64,000 bases of DNA from Stutzerimonas stutzeri (GTDB lineage Bacteria > Pseudomonadota > Gammaproteobacteria > Pseudomonadales > Pseudomonadaceae): contig NZ_JANGEY010000001.1 in assembly GCF_024451105.1 (NCBI RefSeq), forward strand, positions 62,001 through 126,000. Direction: 5' to 3'. How positions within the stretch are numbered: the first letter of the stretch is position 1; every line of letters begins with the position of its first letter. The notes under the pieces were generated by a model. It was not told the DNA's origin. It did not search any database and was given only the letters and a program-made list of their open reading frames with translations. Of this stretch, positions 18,820 to 27,832 are shown piece after piece. A program made the translations under genes and the position numbers.

Positions 18820-20067
18820 ATGAAGCGCACTCTCAAGGCTCTGGCCCTGTGGGCCGGACTTTGCACCACTGCCAGTGCTGCCGATCCGATCACGCTCGGC
18901 CTGAACTACCCGCGCACCGGCAGCTACAAGGAGGAGGGCCTGGCGCAGATGCGCGGCGCCCTGCTGGCGATCGACGAGCTCAACGCCAAGGGCGGCGTCC
19001 TCGGCCGACCGTTGCGCCTGATCAGCCGCGACACCGCCTCGCGCCCGGAGAAGGCGGTGAGCAACGTCGATCGCCTGGTTTCCGACGGCGCCGTGATGCT
19101 GTTCGGCGGCGCCTCCAGCGCCGTGGCCATCGCCGCCAGCAAGCGCGCCAAGGAGCGCGGCGTGCTGTACTTCGGCACCCTCACCTACTCCAACGACACC
19201 ACCGGCAAGAACGGCCACCGCTACATGTTCCGCGAGTGCAACAACGCCTGGATGAGCGCCCGGGTGCTCGGCGAGTATCTGGCCAAGGAGCTGCCGAACA
19301 AGCGCTACTTCTACATCACCGCCGACTACACCTGGGGGCATACCAGCGAGAGCTCGCTGCGCCAGACCACCCACAGCACCGACACCGGCAAGCACCCGGG
19401 TCTCAAGGTGCCCTTCCCCGGCGCCCGCCTGGCCGACTACCGCGATGCGCTGACCCAGGCCGCCGGCAGCGACGCCGAGGTGCTGGCGCTGGTGCTGTTC
19501 GGCGAGGACCTGGTGCGCGCCATGCGCATCGCCGAGGACCTGGGCCTGACCAAACGCATGCAGATCGTCGCGCCGAACCTGACCCAGAGCATCGTCGAGC
19601 AGGCCGGCCCCGGCCTGATGGCCGGCGTGATCGGCACCGAGCCCTGGACCTGGCGGGTGCCGGAGCTGGAGAAGTCCGAGCGCGGCATGGCCTTCGTGAA
19701 GAACTTCGCCGAGCGCTACGAGCTGATGCCGTCGAGCTCCGCCGCTTCGGCCTACAGCATCGTCCACCAGTGGGCCGACGCCGCCGAGCGCGCGCGCAGC
19801 CTGGACAGCGAGAACCTGATCAAGGCCCTGGAAGGCCACAAGTACCAGTTGCTCAAGGGACCGCAGGAGTGGCGCACCTTCGACCACCAGAACGTGCAGA
19901 CCGTCTACGCGGTGAAGGTCAAGCCGCGCGACGAGATCATGAAGGACCGCTCCAAGCAGGACTACTTCGAGATCGTCGGCCGCCTCGAGGGCAGCCTCGC
20001 CGCACCGACCCTCGAGGAGTGGAAGCAGGAACGCCTGGCCGCCGGCCAGCCGCCGCAGCTGCAGTGA
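18820..20067 (+). CDS. Periplasmic binding protein, branched-chain-amino-acid type (copy 2)
   Basis: Paralogue of the previous gene, 415 residues. The signal peptide (1-20) ends ASAA. The mature protein starts DPITLGLNYPRTGSYKEEGL. Lobe-forming segments match copy 1 nearly one-to-one (MLFGGASSAVAIAASKRAKE, GVIGTEPWTWRVPELEKSE, KQDYFEIVGRLEG). It has a good GGAGG ribosome-binding site and its own leader containing a CRP-like palindrome, so it may be regulated separately. Substrate is unknown; the enoyl-CoA hydratase downstream could hint at an acid or aromatic ligand, but that is speculation. Confidence 0.87.
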   Translation: MKRTLKALALWAGLCTTASAADPITLGLNYPRTGSYKEEGLAQMRGALLAIDELNAKGGVLGRPLRLISRDTASRPEKAVSNVDRLVSDGAVMLFGGASSAVAIAASKRAKERGVLYFGTLTYSNDTTGKNGHRYMFRECNNAWMSARVLGEYLAKELPNKRYFYITADYTWGHTSESSLRQTTHSTDTGKHPGLKVPFPGARLADYRDALTQAAGSDAEVLALVLFGEDLVRAMRIAEDLGLTKRMQIVAPNLTQSIVEQAGPGLMAGVIGTEPWTWRVPELEKSERGMAFVKNFAERYELMPSSSAASAYSIVHQWADAAERARSLDSENLIKALEGHKYQLLKGPQEWRTFDHQNVQTVYAVKVKPRDEIMKDRSKQDYFEIVGRLEGSLAAPTLEEWKQERLAAGQPPQLQ

Positions 20068-20265
20068 CCCCCCTCCTCCCGGGCGAGGCTGGACAAGCCT
20101 CGCCCGGGACGGCTAAAAGAAGGACATCCCGTCGGTTCGCGGGCTCGCTCGGACGACCGCCGCCGACCGCCACCCGACGTAGCAGACTGAGCATCCGCCT
20201 GCCGGGCGGCCGCGGCTGGAGCTCCCGGCGCAGAGCGGCCCGCCCGACCGAAGCCGAGGACCGTC

Positions 20266-21084
20266 ATGAGCAACGCCGTCGAACCCTACAAGTCCGCCCC
20301 CTTCGACCTGACCCACAAGCTGACCGTCGAGAAACACGGCCACACCGCCCTGGTCACCATCAACAACCCGCCGGCCAACACCTGGGACCGCGACTCGCTG
20401 ATCGGCCTGCGCCTGCTGATCGAGCACCTCGACCGCGACGACGACATCTACGCCCTGGTGATCACCGGCCAGGGCAACAAGTTCTTCAGCGCCGGCGCCG
20501 ACCTCAAGCTGTTCGCCGACGGCGATCGGGCCCGCGCACGCGGCATGGCGCGACTGTTCGGCGAGGCCTTCGAGGCACTGCGCGACTTCCGCGGCGTGAG
20601 CATCGCAGCGATCAACGGCTACGCCATGGGCGGCGGCCTGGAGTGCGCGCTGGCCTGCGACCTGCGCATCGCCGAGCGCCAGGCACAGATGGCCCTGCCC
20701 GAGGCGGCCGTCGGCCTGCTGCCCTGCGCCGGCGGCACCCAGCACCTGCCCTGGCTGGTCGGCGAAGGCTGGGCCAAGCGCATGATCCTCTGCGGCGAGC
20801 GGGTCGACGCCGAAACCGCCCTGCGCATCGGCCTGGTCGAACAGGTGGTCGACAGCGGCGAGGCGCGCGGTCACGCCCTGCTGCTCGCCGCCCGGGTGGC
20901 CAGACAGAGCCCGGTGGCGGTGCGCACGATCAAGCCGCTGATCCAGGGCGCTCGCCAGCGCGGACCGAGCAGCTGGCTGGCCGAGGAGCGCGAGCGCTTC
21001 GTCGACCTGTTCGACGCCGAGGACACCCGCGAGGGCGTCAACGCCTTCCTGGAAAAACGCGATCCGCATTGGCGCAACCGCTAA
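20266..21084 (+). CDS. Enoyl-CoA hydratase/isomerase family protein
   Basis: Crotonase-fold enzyme of 272 residues, probably hydrating or isomerising a CoA thioester. The oxyanion-hole segments GNKFFSAGADLKLF (near 75) and NGYAMGGGLECALACDLRIA (near 120) are present. Both usual catalytic glutamates are in place (GGGLEC and LPEAAVGLLP). It starts 198 bp after the binding protein. A hydratase at a comparable place is known in P. aeruginosa (recollection: PA0745), although the genes between it and ung differ here. Confidence 0.92.
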   Translation: MSNAVEPYKSAPFDLTHKLTVEKHGHTALVTINNPPANTWDRDSLIGLRLLIEHLDRDDDIYALVITGQGNKFFSAGADLKLFADGDRARARGMARLFGEAFEALRDFRGVSIAAINGYAMGGGLECALACDLRIAERQAQMALPEAAVGLLPCAGGTQHLPWLVGEGWAKRMILCGERVDAETALRIGLVEQVVDSGEARGHALLLAARVARQSPVAVRTIKPLIQGARQRGPSSWLAEERERFVDLFDAEDTREGVNAFLEKRDPHWRNR

Positions 21085-21103
21085 AACGGCCGCCCGCCCC
21101 GGA

Positions 21104-21137
21104 ATGCAGCGGGGCGCCTTCCGGCGCCCCGCTGCAT
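21104..21137. terminator. Bidirectional hairpin
   Basis: Perfect 15-bp stem (ATGCAGCGGGGCGCC / GGCGCCCCGCTGCAT) with loop TTCC, between the convergent hydratase and lipoprotein genes. No clear T-tract on either side. Confidence 0.65.
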
Positions 21138-21154
21138 CGCTGCGACAACCGCGT

Positions 21155-21337
21155 TCAGCAGTTGCCCTTCTTCGCCTGTCCCGGCGGGCAGAAGCCCCCG
21201 TGACCGTGGCCGTGCCCGCCGCCGCCGATATCGATGCGAACGTCGTCGCCCACGCTGGCGCTCACGCCCGGCGTGCGCACCGTGCAGCCCGAGAGCACGA
21301 CCACCAGACCCAGCATCACCAGGGATAAACCGCGCAT
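21155..21337 (-). CDS. Small glycine/histidine-rich lipoprotein
   Basis: 60-residue predicted lipoprotein. The signal peptide ends in the lipobox VLSGCT (Cys near residue 18). The short mature chain holds a Gly-His run (GGGGHGHGHGGFCPPGQ) and ends KKGNC. The GHGHGH run could bind metal, but no function is known. It is convergent with the hydratase and divergent from the pseudouridine synthase gene. Confidence 0.7.
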   Translation of the reverse strand: MRGLSLVMLGLVVVLSGCTVRTPGVSASVGDDVRIDIGGGGHGHGHGGFCPPGQAKKGNC

Positions 21338-21484
21338 GGAAACTCCTGCAGATCAAGTCGATTGATACATGACAACAGACCGGTATTATCGGCGATAAGT
21401 TCTCCTGCCAACAGCCGCGCCCTCCCGCCAATCCTGCCAAGTCGGTCACCAAACCGATGGCCGGCCCCACGACGAGCACCTGCC

Positions 21485-22249
21485 ATGCGCCTGGATCGCT
21501 TCCTCGGCAAACGCCCCGAACTCAACCGCCGCCAGGTCCGTCAGCTGCTGCTCGACGGCCGGGTACAGGTCGACGGCCGGACGGTCCGCGACGGTCTCCG
21601 CCAGATCGACGCCTTCGCCCGCATCGAGGTCGACGGCCAACCGCTGCAGGCCGGCCGGCCGGCGCGCTACCTGATGCTGCACAAGCCGGCCGGGGTGGTC
21701 AGCGCCACCCGCGACCCGCAGCACCGCACGGTGCTCGACCTGCTGCCGGCGGACGAGCGCGACGGCCTGCACATCGCCGGACGCCTGGACGGCAACACCA
21801 CCGGCCTGCTGCTGCTGACCAACGACGGCCAGTGGTCGCGGCGCCTGACCCTGCCGACCAGCAAGCTGCCCAAGGTCTACCGGGTGGAGACCGCCGAACC
21901 GATAGGCGAGGAATACGTGGCGACCTTCGCCCGCGGCATCCACTTCGCCTACGAGGACCTGGTCACCCTGCCCGCGCAACTGGAGATCCTCGACAGCCAC
22001 AACGCCCGCCTGACCCTGGTCGAGGGACGCTACCACCAGGTCAAGCGGATGTTCGGCCACTTCCGCAACCGGGTCACCCGCCTGCACCGCGAGAGCATCG
22101 GCCCGATCCGCCTCGACCCGCGGCTGCGGCCCGGCGAGTACCGTCCGCTCGACGCCGCGGAGGTCGCCTGCAGCGAATCGCACGCCTCGGGCTTCACCCG
22201 CGGCGCATCTTCTGGTAAAAAGACGGCCTGCCAAGCGGGCGTCGTATAA
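21485..22249 (+). CDS. RsuA/RluE-family pseudouridine synthase
   Basis: rRNA-modifying enzyme of 254 residues. An S4 RNA-binding domain comes first (MRLDRFLGKRPELNRRQVRQLL). The catalytic domain holds the motif AGRLDGNTTGLLLLTNDG, where Asp is the catalytic residue, and VEGRYHQVKRMFGHFRNRV near 190. This pattern fits RsuA, which modifies 16S rRNA U516. Its reading frame is unusual at the end: after the conserved domain it continues through a non-conserved tail (HASGFTRGASSGKKTACQAGVV) and stops at 22249, 15 bases inside the tRNA-Gly gene. Confidence 0.9.
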   Translation: MRLDRFLGKRPELNRRQVRQLLLDGRVQVDGRTVRDGLRQIDAFARIEVDGQPLQAGRPARYLMLHKPAGVVSATRDPQHRTVLDLLPADERDGLHIAGRLDGNTTGLLLLTNDGQWSRRLTLPTSKLPKVYRVETAEPIGEEYVATFARGIHFAYEDLVTLPAQLEILDSHNARLTLVEGRYHQVKRMFGHFRNRVTRLHRESIGPIRLDPRLRPGEYRPLDAAEVACSESHASGFTRGASSGKKTACQAGVV

Positions 22250-22308
22250 TGGTAATACCCTAGCTTCCCAAGCTAGAGCCGTGGGTTCGATTCCCATCGC
22301 CCGCTCCA
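22235..22308 (+). tRNA. tRNA-Gly (anticodon CCC)
   Basis: A 74-base cloverleaf ending in encoded CCA. Acceptor stem GCGGGCG (22235-22241) pairs with CGCCCGC (22298-22304). The anticodon stem CTAGC/GCTAG encloses loop TTCCCAA, giving anticodon CCC. The T arm carries GTTCGATTC. Its first 15 bases overlap the upstream protein gene. Confidence 0.97.
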
Positions 22309-22314
22309 GACTCC

Positions 22315-22350
22315 AACGGAAAGCCCCTGAGTCCAGGGGCTTTTCCGTTT
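22315..22350 (+). terminator. Rho-independent terminator after tRNA-Gly
   Basis: The stem AACGGAAAGCCCCTG / CAGGGGCTTTTCCGTT with loop AGTC follows the tRNA by 6 bases; T-rich right arm and tail. Confidence 0.85.
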
Positions 22351-22388
22351 CTGCGCCTGGACCCGCCAGAGGGACTCCCCAGCCGGCC

Positions 22389-23252
22389 ATGGACATCGAA
22401 CTCGCCCGCACCTTCCTCGCCATCGTCCGCAGCGGCAGCTTCGTCGCCGCTGCCGAGCGCCTGCACGTCACCCAGACCGCCATCACCGCCCGGGTGCAGA
22501 ACCTCGAGAACCAGCTCGGTTGCCGGCTGTTCGTGCGCAATCGCGCCGGCGCGCGGCTCACCGCCGATGGCGAGGCTTTCGTCAGCTACGCCAGCCGGCT
22601 GGTGCAGACCTGGGAGGCCGCGCGCCGCGATCTGCCGCTGCCCGACGGGCAGCGCGACCTCCTGCGTCTGGGCGGCGAGACCAGCCTGTGCAACCCGCTG
22701 CTGCTCGACTGGGTGCGGCGGCTGCGCGAACGGCTGCCCGAGCACGCCGTGCGCGCCGAGGTCGGCGACGCCGCCAGCCTGCTGCGCCAGCTCGAACAAG
22801 GCATGCTGGATGCCGCACTGGTCTACCGGCCGGACTATGCGCCGGGCCTGCAGGTCGAGCAGTTGCTCGAGGAAAAGCTGATCCTGGTCCGCTCGGTCGC
22901 CAGTCCCGAACCTTATCTGTACGTCGACTGGGGCGAGGACTTCCGCCGCCGCCACGATGCCGCACTGCCCGACAGGGCCCGCGCCAGCCTCGGCTTCAAC
23001 CTCGGTCCGCTGGCCCTGCAGTACCTGCTCGACTGCGGCGGCAGCGGCTACTTCCGCAGCCGGGTGGTGCAGACCTACCTGGAGCGCGGCATCCTCGAGC
23101 GCGTCCCCCAGGCTCCGGAGTTCAGCTACCCCACCTGGCTGGTGTACTCCCGCGAACGCGCCTCGCCGGCGCTGCAGCAGGCCTTCGCCCTGCTGCGCGA
23201 GGCGGTTGGCGCCGGGCAGGACTGGTCGCAGCGCTGGGACCCGCTCATCTAG
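22389..23252 (+). CDS. LysR-family transcriptional regulator
   Basis: Regulator of 287 residues. The ATG at 22389 opens the winged-helix domain directly (MDIELARTFLAIVRSGSFVAAAERLHVTQTAIT). The effector-binding domain follows from about residue 90. The open frame extends upstream into the tRNA, but there is no start sequence there. It overlaps the convergent HPP gene by 8 bp. Its target is unknown. Confidence 0.92.
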   Translation: MDIELARTFLAIVRSGSFVAAAERLHVTQTAITARVQNLENQLGCRLFVRNRAGARLTADGEAFVSYASRLVQTWEAARRDLPLPDGQRDLLRLGGETSLCNPLLLDWVRRLRERLPEHAVRAEVGDAASLLRQLEQGMLDAALVYRPDYAPGLQVEQLLEEKLILVRSVASPEPYLYVDWGEDFRRRHDAALPDRARASLGFNLGPLALQYLLDCGGSGYFRSRVVQTYLERGILERVPQAPEFSYPTWLVYSRERASPALQQAFALLREAVGAGQDWSQRWDPLI

Positions 23253-23964
23253 CCGCGAACGCCTCGCCCAGGCTGCGCCTGCGCGCATGCCGCGCGCTGC
23301 GCCGGACGATCTCCTCGAGGTCGTCGGCGGTGACATCGACGAAGCCACCGAACTCATCCAGAGCCTGCTGCAGGTCCGCGGCGGTGATTTCGGCGCGGAC
23401 CCGCTCCGCGGCCACCAGCGGCGGCTGCACCGCGGGCGTCCTGGGATAGCGCACGCCGGTCAGGTTGTTGAACAGCAACGCACAGACCAGCAGCCCCCCG
23501 GCGGCCAGCAGCACCGGCCCCAGCACGCCGAAGCCGAGCGGGGCGATCCCCGCATGCCCCTGCACCAGGCACAGCGCCAGCGCCGCGCCCGGCGGATGCA
23601 GGCAGCGCAGCGCGCACATCGCCAGCAGGGTACCGCCGAGGGCCACGCAGATCGCCGCCAGACCGTCCAGCCACAACCCCGCCGCCGTCGCCACCAGGGT
23701 CGCGCACAGGTAGCTGCCGAGAATCGACCAGGGCTGCGACAGCGCCCCGGAGGACACCGCGAACAGCAGCACCGCCGAGGCGCCGAGCGGCCCCAGCACC
23801 AGCAGCGCCAGCTCGCGGCCGAACAGCGCACCGCACAGCAGCAGCGGCAGCAGCACGCCGAACGCGGCGCCGAGCGCGGCACGTCCCCACTCGAGCGGAT
23901 GGGTATGCAGGGAAGGCGGGAATAGGCGGGCAACCCGCGCGACGAGAGGCTTGGCAGGAGTCAT
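23245..23964 (-). CDS. HPP-family membrane protein
   Basis: Integral membrane protein of 239 residues with four or five hydrophobic segments between about 27 and 165. It carries the family's HPP signature (RCLHPPGAALAL). A soluble C-terminal part ends in charged helices (ADDLEEIVRRSARHARRR). HPP proteins are implicated in nitrite transport in some organisms; in bacteria the role is not settled. Start at ATG 23964 (MTPAKPLVARVARLFPPSLH). Confidence 0.88.
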   Translation of the reverse strand: MTPAKPLVARVARLFPPSLHTHPLEWGRAALGAAFGVLLPLLLCGALFGRELALLVLGPLGASAVLLFAVSSGALSQPWSILGSYLCATLVATAAGLWLDGLAAICVALGGTLLAMCALRCLHPPGAALALCLVQGHAGIAPLGFGVLGPVLLAAGGLLVCALLFNNLTGVRYPRTPAVQPPLVAAERVRAEITAADLQQALDEFGGFVDVTADDLEEIVRRSARHARRRSLGEAFAAR

Positions 23965-24167
23965 GGCAGTTCCGCAGAGGGACAAGGGTATCCGCCCCGC
24001 CGCCGCCCACCGCGGCGGCCTCCCTCTGACGGGGAGTGCGCGCCGCGACTTCGTCCGGTTCGGCAGGGCGACGCCCAGTCTGTCGGCCCGCCCGGGCCGG
24101 CACAAACGAATAATCCTGCAGCATGGCTGCAATTTCCTTGATCCATCGCGCGCGCAGCCGCCGGGGC

Positions 24168-24198
24168 TTGACCTTGCCACCGTCGGAAGCCCTATGTT
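24168..24198 (+). promoter_or_regulatory. CueR/MerR-type promoter of copA
   Basis: TTGACC (24168-24173) and TATGTT (24193-24198) are separated by 19 bases, the over-long spacer that MerR-family activators correct. The spacer begins TTGCCACC, like CueR-controlled promoters (ACCTTGCC). The right half of the operator dyad is degenerate. It lies 36 bp before the copA ATG. Confidence 0.65.
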
Positions 24199-24233
24199 GG
24201 CGGCATGCCCTGAAGCGGACCGGGAAGACCTCC

Positions 24234-26717
24234 ATGAACAGCATCGCCAACGCCTCCCAGGACAGCGGCCGCCCCCTGAGCCTGAGCATCGACGGCATGA
24301 CCTGCGCCTCCTGCGTCGGTCGCGTCGAGCGCGCCCTGCACAAGGTGCCGGGGGTCAGCGCGGCCAGCGTCAACCTGGCCAGCGCACGCGCCGAGGTCAG
24401 CTTCGCCGGCACGCCGGACGTCGCCGCCGCCATCGCCGCCGTGCACAAGGCCGGCTACGCAGTCGGAGAGGAAAGCATCGAACTGGCCGTCGACGGGATG
24501 ACCTGCGCCTCCTGCGTCGGCCGCGTCGAGCGCGCGCTGGGCAAGGTGCCCGGCGTCACCGAGGCGTACGTCAACCTGGCCAGCGAGCGTGCCCGGGTCC
24601 GCGTGCTGCGCGGTCTGCCGGCCAGCGCGCTGATCGCCGCCATCGCGCGAGCCGGCTACAGCGCCACGCCGCTGGCCGCCCCCGGCGCCCAGGCCGACGC
24701 CGAGGAGGCGCGGCGCCAGGCCGAGCTGGATGAACTGCGTCGCTCGCTGCTGCTCGCCAGCCTGTTCACCCTGCCGGTGTTCCTCCTCGAGATGGGCGCG
24801 CACCTGATCCCCGCCCTGCACCACTGGATCCTCGCCGTCCTCGGCCAGCAGACCAACTGGATCGTCCAGGGGCTGCTCACCAGTCTGGTGCTGTTCGGCC
24901 CCGGGCGGCGCTTCTTCCGCCTCGGCGTGCCGGCGCTGGTACGCGGCGCACCGGACATGAACTCGCTGGTGGCGCTCGGCACCAGCGCCGCCTGGCTGTT
25001 CTCGCTGGTCGCCACCCTCGCCCCCGGGCTGCTGCCGGCCGGTACCGTGCACGTCTACTACGAGGCGGCGGCGGTGATCGTCAGCCTGATCCTGCTCGGC
25101 CGCTTTCTCGAGGCACGCGCCCGCGGACGCACCTCGGAGGCAATCCGCCGGCTGATCGGCCTGCAGCCGCGCACCGCCCGCGTGCGCCGCGACGGCAAGG
25201 CGGTCGAAATCGACGTCGACGCGGTGCGCGTCGGCGATCTGGTCGAGGTACGGCCCGGCGAACGGGTGCCGGTGGACGGCAAGGTGGTCGAAGGCGACAG
25301 CTTCGTCGACGAGTCGATGATCAGCGGCGAACCGCTGCCGGTGGCCAAGGCGCCCGGTGCCGAGGTGGTCGGCGGCACGCTCAACCAGAACGGCGCGCTG
25401 AGCCTGCGCACCACGCGCATCGGCGCCGACAGCGTGCTGGCGCAGATCGTCCGCCTGGTCGAGCAGGCCCAGGGCGCCAAGCTGCCGATCCAGGCGCTGG
25501 TCGACAGGGTCACCCTGTGGTTCGTGCCGGCGGTGATGCTCGCCGCGCTGCTCACCTTCGCCACCTGGATGGTGTTCGGCCCCGAACCTGCGCTGACCTT
25601 CGCGCTGGTCAACGCAGTAGCGGTGCTGATCGTCGCCTGCCCGTGCGCCATGGGCCTGGCCACCCCCACCTCGATCATGGTCGGCACCGGTCGTGCCGCC
25701 GAGCTGGGCGTGCTGCTGCGCAAGGGCGAAGCCCTGCAGCTGCTCAGGGACGCCCGCGTGGTGGCGCTGGACAAGACCGGTACCCTGACCCGCGGCAAGC
25801 CGGCGCTGACCGACCTGATCCTCGCCGAGGGCTTCAGCCGCGCGAGCGTGCTGGCGAGGATCGCCGCGGTCGAAGACAAGTCCGAGCACCCGCTCGCCCG
25901 CGCCATCGTCGCCGCCGCGCAGGCGGACAACCTGCCCCTCGGTCGGGTGGAGGACTTCGCCTCGCTCACCGGCCACGGCGTGCGCGCCACGGTGGACGGC
26001 GCGCGCGTGGAGATCGGTGCCGACCGCTTCATGGCGCAGCTCGGCCTGGATGTCGGCGTGTTCGCCGCCGAGGCCCGGCGCCTGGCCGACGAGGCCAAGA
26101 GCCCGCTGTACGCCGCCGTGGACGGCCGCCTGGCAGCCATGCTGGCGGTGGCCGACCCGCTCAAGGACGGCACCCCGGCGGCAATCCGCGCGCTGCACGG
26201 CCTGGGCCTCAGGGTGGCGATGATCACCGGCGACAACCGCCACACCGCCGAGGCCATCGCCCGCCAGCTGGGCATCGACGAGGTGGTCGCCGAGGTGCTG
26301 CCGGACGGCAAGGTCGCCGCGGTCGAGCGCCTCAAGGCCGCCCATGGCCGCCTGGCCTTCGTCGGCGACGGCATCAACGACGCCCCGGCGCTGGCCGCTG
26401 CCGACGTCGGCCTGGCCATCGGCAGCGGCACCGACGTGGCCATCGAGGCGGCCGACGTGGTGCTGATGTCCGGCGACCTGCGCGGCGTGCCGAGCGCCAT
26501 CGCCCTGTCGCGGGCGACCCTCGGCAACATCCGCCAGAACCTGTTCTGGGCCTTCGCCTACAACACTGCGCTGATCCCGCTGGCCGCCGGGCTGCTCTAC
26601 CCGCTCAACGGCATGCTGCTGTCGCCGATCTTCGCCGCCGGCGCCATGGCCTTGTCCAGCGTGTTCGTGCTCGGCAACGCCCTGCGCCTGCGACGCTTCC
26701 GGCCCCCGGCGCTGTAA
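24234..26717 (+). CDS. copA: Copper-exporting P1B-type ATPase CopA
   Basis: Inner-membrane Cu(I) exporter of 827 residues. Two heavy-metal-binding domains carry MTCASC at about 22-27 and 89-94. The membrane CPC motif is at 469-471 ([13 protein letters not shown]). The phosphorylation motif DKTGTLT is at 513-519, the SEHPLARA motif lies after it, and [10 protein letters not shown] marks the hinge. The start ATG 24234 follows GGAAGACC; an open frame upstream is promoter DNA. The two N-terminal metal domains are close copies of each other. No copper chaperone or cueR gene is adjacent. Confidence 0.97.
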   Translation: MNSIANASQDSGRPLSLSIDGMTCASCVGRVERALHKVPGVSAASVNLASARAEVSFAGTPDVAAAIAAVHKAGYAVGEESIELAVDGMTCASCVGRVERALGKVPGVTEAYVNLASERARVRVLRGLPASALIAAIARAGYSATPLAAPGAQADAEEARRQAELDELRRSLLLASLFTLPVFLLEMGAHLIPALHHWILAVLGQQTNWIVQGLLTSLVLFGPGRRFFRLGVPALVRGAPDMNSLVALGTSAAWLFSLVATLAPGLLPAGTVHVYYEAAAVIVSLILLGRFLEARARGRTSEAIRRLIGLQPRTARVRRDGKAVEIDVDAVRVGDLVEVRPGERVPVDGKVVEGDSFVDESMISGEPLPVAKAPGAEVVGGTLNQNGALSLRTTRIGADSVLAQIVRLVEQAQGAKLPIQALVDRVTLWFVPAVMLAALLTFATWMVFGPEPALTFALVNAVAVLIVACPCAMGLATPTSIMVGTGRAAELGVLLRKGEALQLLRDARVVALDKTGTLTRGKPALTDLILAEGFSRASVLARIAAVEDKSEHPLARAIVAAAQADNLPLGRVEDFASLTGHGVRATVDGARVEIGADRFMAQLGLDVGVFAAEARRLADEAKSPLYAAVDGRLAAMLAVADPLKDGTPAAIRALHGLGLRVAMITGDNRHTAEAIARQLGIDEVVAEVLPDGKVAAVERLKAAHGRLAFVGDGINDAPALAAADVGLAIGSGTDVAIEAADVVLMSGDLRGVPSAIALSRATLGNIRQNLFWAFAYNTALIPLAAGLLYPLNGMLLSPIFAAGAMALSSVFVLGNALRLRRFRPPAL

Positions 26718-26742
26718 GTTCCGGCGCCGAAGCCGGCGGCCA

Positions 26743-27621
26743 TCACGGCGGCAACGGCAACGCGCTGCCGGGCACCTGCAGGTACTCGAACAGCCGCTGC
26801 GTGCCGGGCGAGGCGCCCAGGGTATCGAGCAGCAGGGGCAGATGGAGCCCGACGCCGACGAAGGGATGCCGCCTGGCCTCGTCGAAGAACTCCCGGTCGC
26901 TCTTGGCATAACCGCGCGTGCCGTAACCCACCAGCAGATCGAAATACCGGAGCGGCGAGTCCTGCGCACCCCAGGCGCGCAGGGGAAAGGCGAGCATCCA
27001 GCGCGACCCGGAGTAGTCGGTGCTGATGTCGCCGTGCTTGCCGCGGCGCATCGCGGGCGAGGGAAAGTACTCCCAGCGGAACTGCACACGGGCGCGCCAG
27101 TCGGGATGGCGCAGGCGCAGATACTCCAGACCGACACCGGCCATGTTGGCGAGCTGGTCCTCCCAACTGAAACCATGGTCGGGAGAGAAGCCATCGCCCA
27201 GTTCCACCGCGCTGGTGAGCAGCAGACCGCTGAATGCGCCGAGGCGGGCCGCCTGCTCCTCGTCGTACCCCCAGCGCCGATAGAGGCTGGCGGCGAGCGC
27301 CGTGCCCACCGCTCCCGTGTAGGCATGACCGAGCTTGTCGGCGCCGCCGCTGGCGGTATGGCGACCGAACCAGCCCTCGCTCCTGCTCCTGAACGAGGAC
27401 TCCCCCCAGTCCCAGTTGGCGAAGCCATAGGCCGCGACCCCGCCGACGATACCGAGATTGAGCGCCGTGGTCTTGCGCTCGCGGGACCAGTCGAAGGCCT
27501 GCGCAGCGCCGCGCGCGCCCGTCTCGCCCGCCGTTCCGGCCTCGGCAGCCAGCAGCACGCCGGCCTGGACGCTCAGCAGGCCTGTCAGTGCCCAGAGAAA
27601 CCCCGCCGACGATGCGGACAA
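26743..27621 (-). CDS. DUF2279-type periplasmic/outer-membrane protein
   Basis: Protein of about 292 residues matching the DUF2279 (YfiM-like) pattern. Its core (GGADKLGHAYTGAVGTALAA and SWEDQLANMAGVGLEYL) contains conserved His and Asp residues. The start is uncertain: no ATG fits. TTG at 27621 has GGGAGAG four bases upstream and opens a plausible signal peptide (GFLWALTGLLSVQAGVLLAAE). GTG at 27678 is the longer alternative. Function is unknown; a protease-like fold has been suggested for the family but cannot be confirmed here. Confidence 0.7.
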   Translation of the reverse strand: MSASSAGFLWALTGLLSVQAGVLLAAEAGTAGETGARGAAQAFDWSRERKTTALNLGIVGGVAAYGFANWDWGESSFRSRSEGWFGRHTASGGADKLGHAYTGAVGTALAASLYRRWGYDEEQAARLGAFSGLLLTSAVELGDGFSPDHGFSWEDQLANMAGVGLEYLRLRHPDWRARVQFRWEYFPSPAMRRGKHGDISTDYSGSRWMLAFPLRAWGAQDSPLRYFDLLVGYGTRGYAKSDREFFDEARRHPFVGVGLHLPLLLDTLGASPGTQRLFEYLQVPGSALPLPP

Positions 27622-27794
27622 TACGCTCTCCCACTGTACAAGGCATGACTGGAGCGGCCCGACGCAGCCGCGACGCACATCCCAAGCCTAGTCGAGAAGG
27701 ACAACGCCATGGGCCGGCATCTGCAGCTTTCACGCTTTCTTCACGCCAGCCCCGGCAGTATCGATCCAGGCTGAAGGACCAGCCCCCCAGTGAG

Positions 27795-27817
27795 AAGCCC
27801 GCCGCGTGCGGGCTTTT
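27795..27817. terminator. Hairpin with T-tract after the cupin gene
   Basis: AAGCCCGC / GCGGGCTT stem with a 5-base loop. On the plus strand it ends in TTTTT; on the minus strand it follows the cupin gene stop with a shorter T-rich tail. Confidence 0.7.
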
Positions 27818-27832
27818 TGCTGTCCGCAGGTG

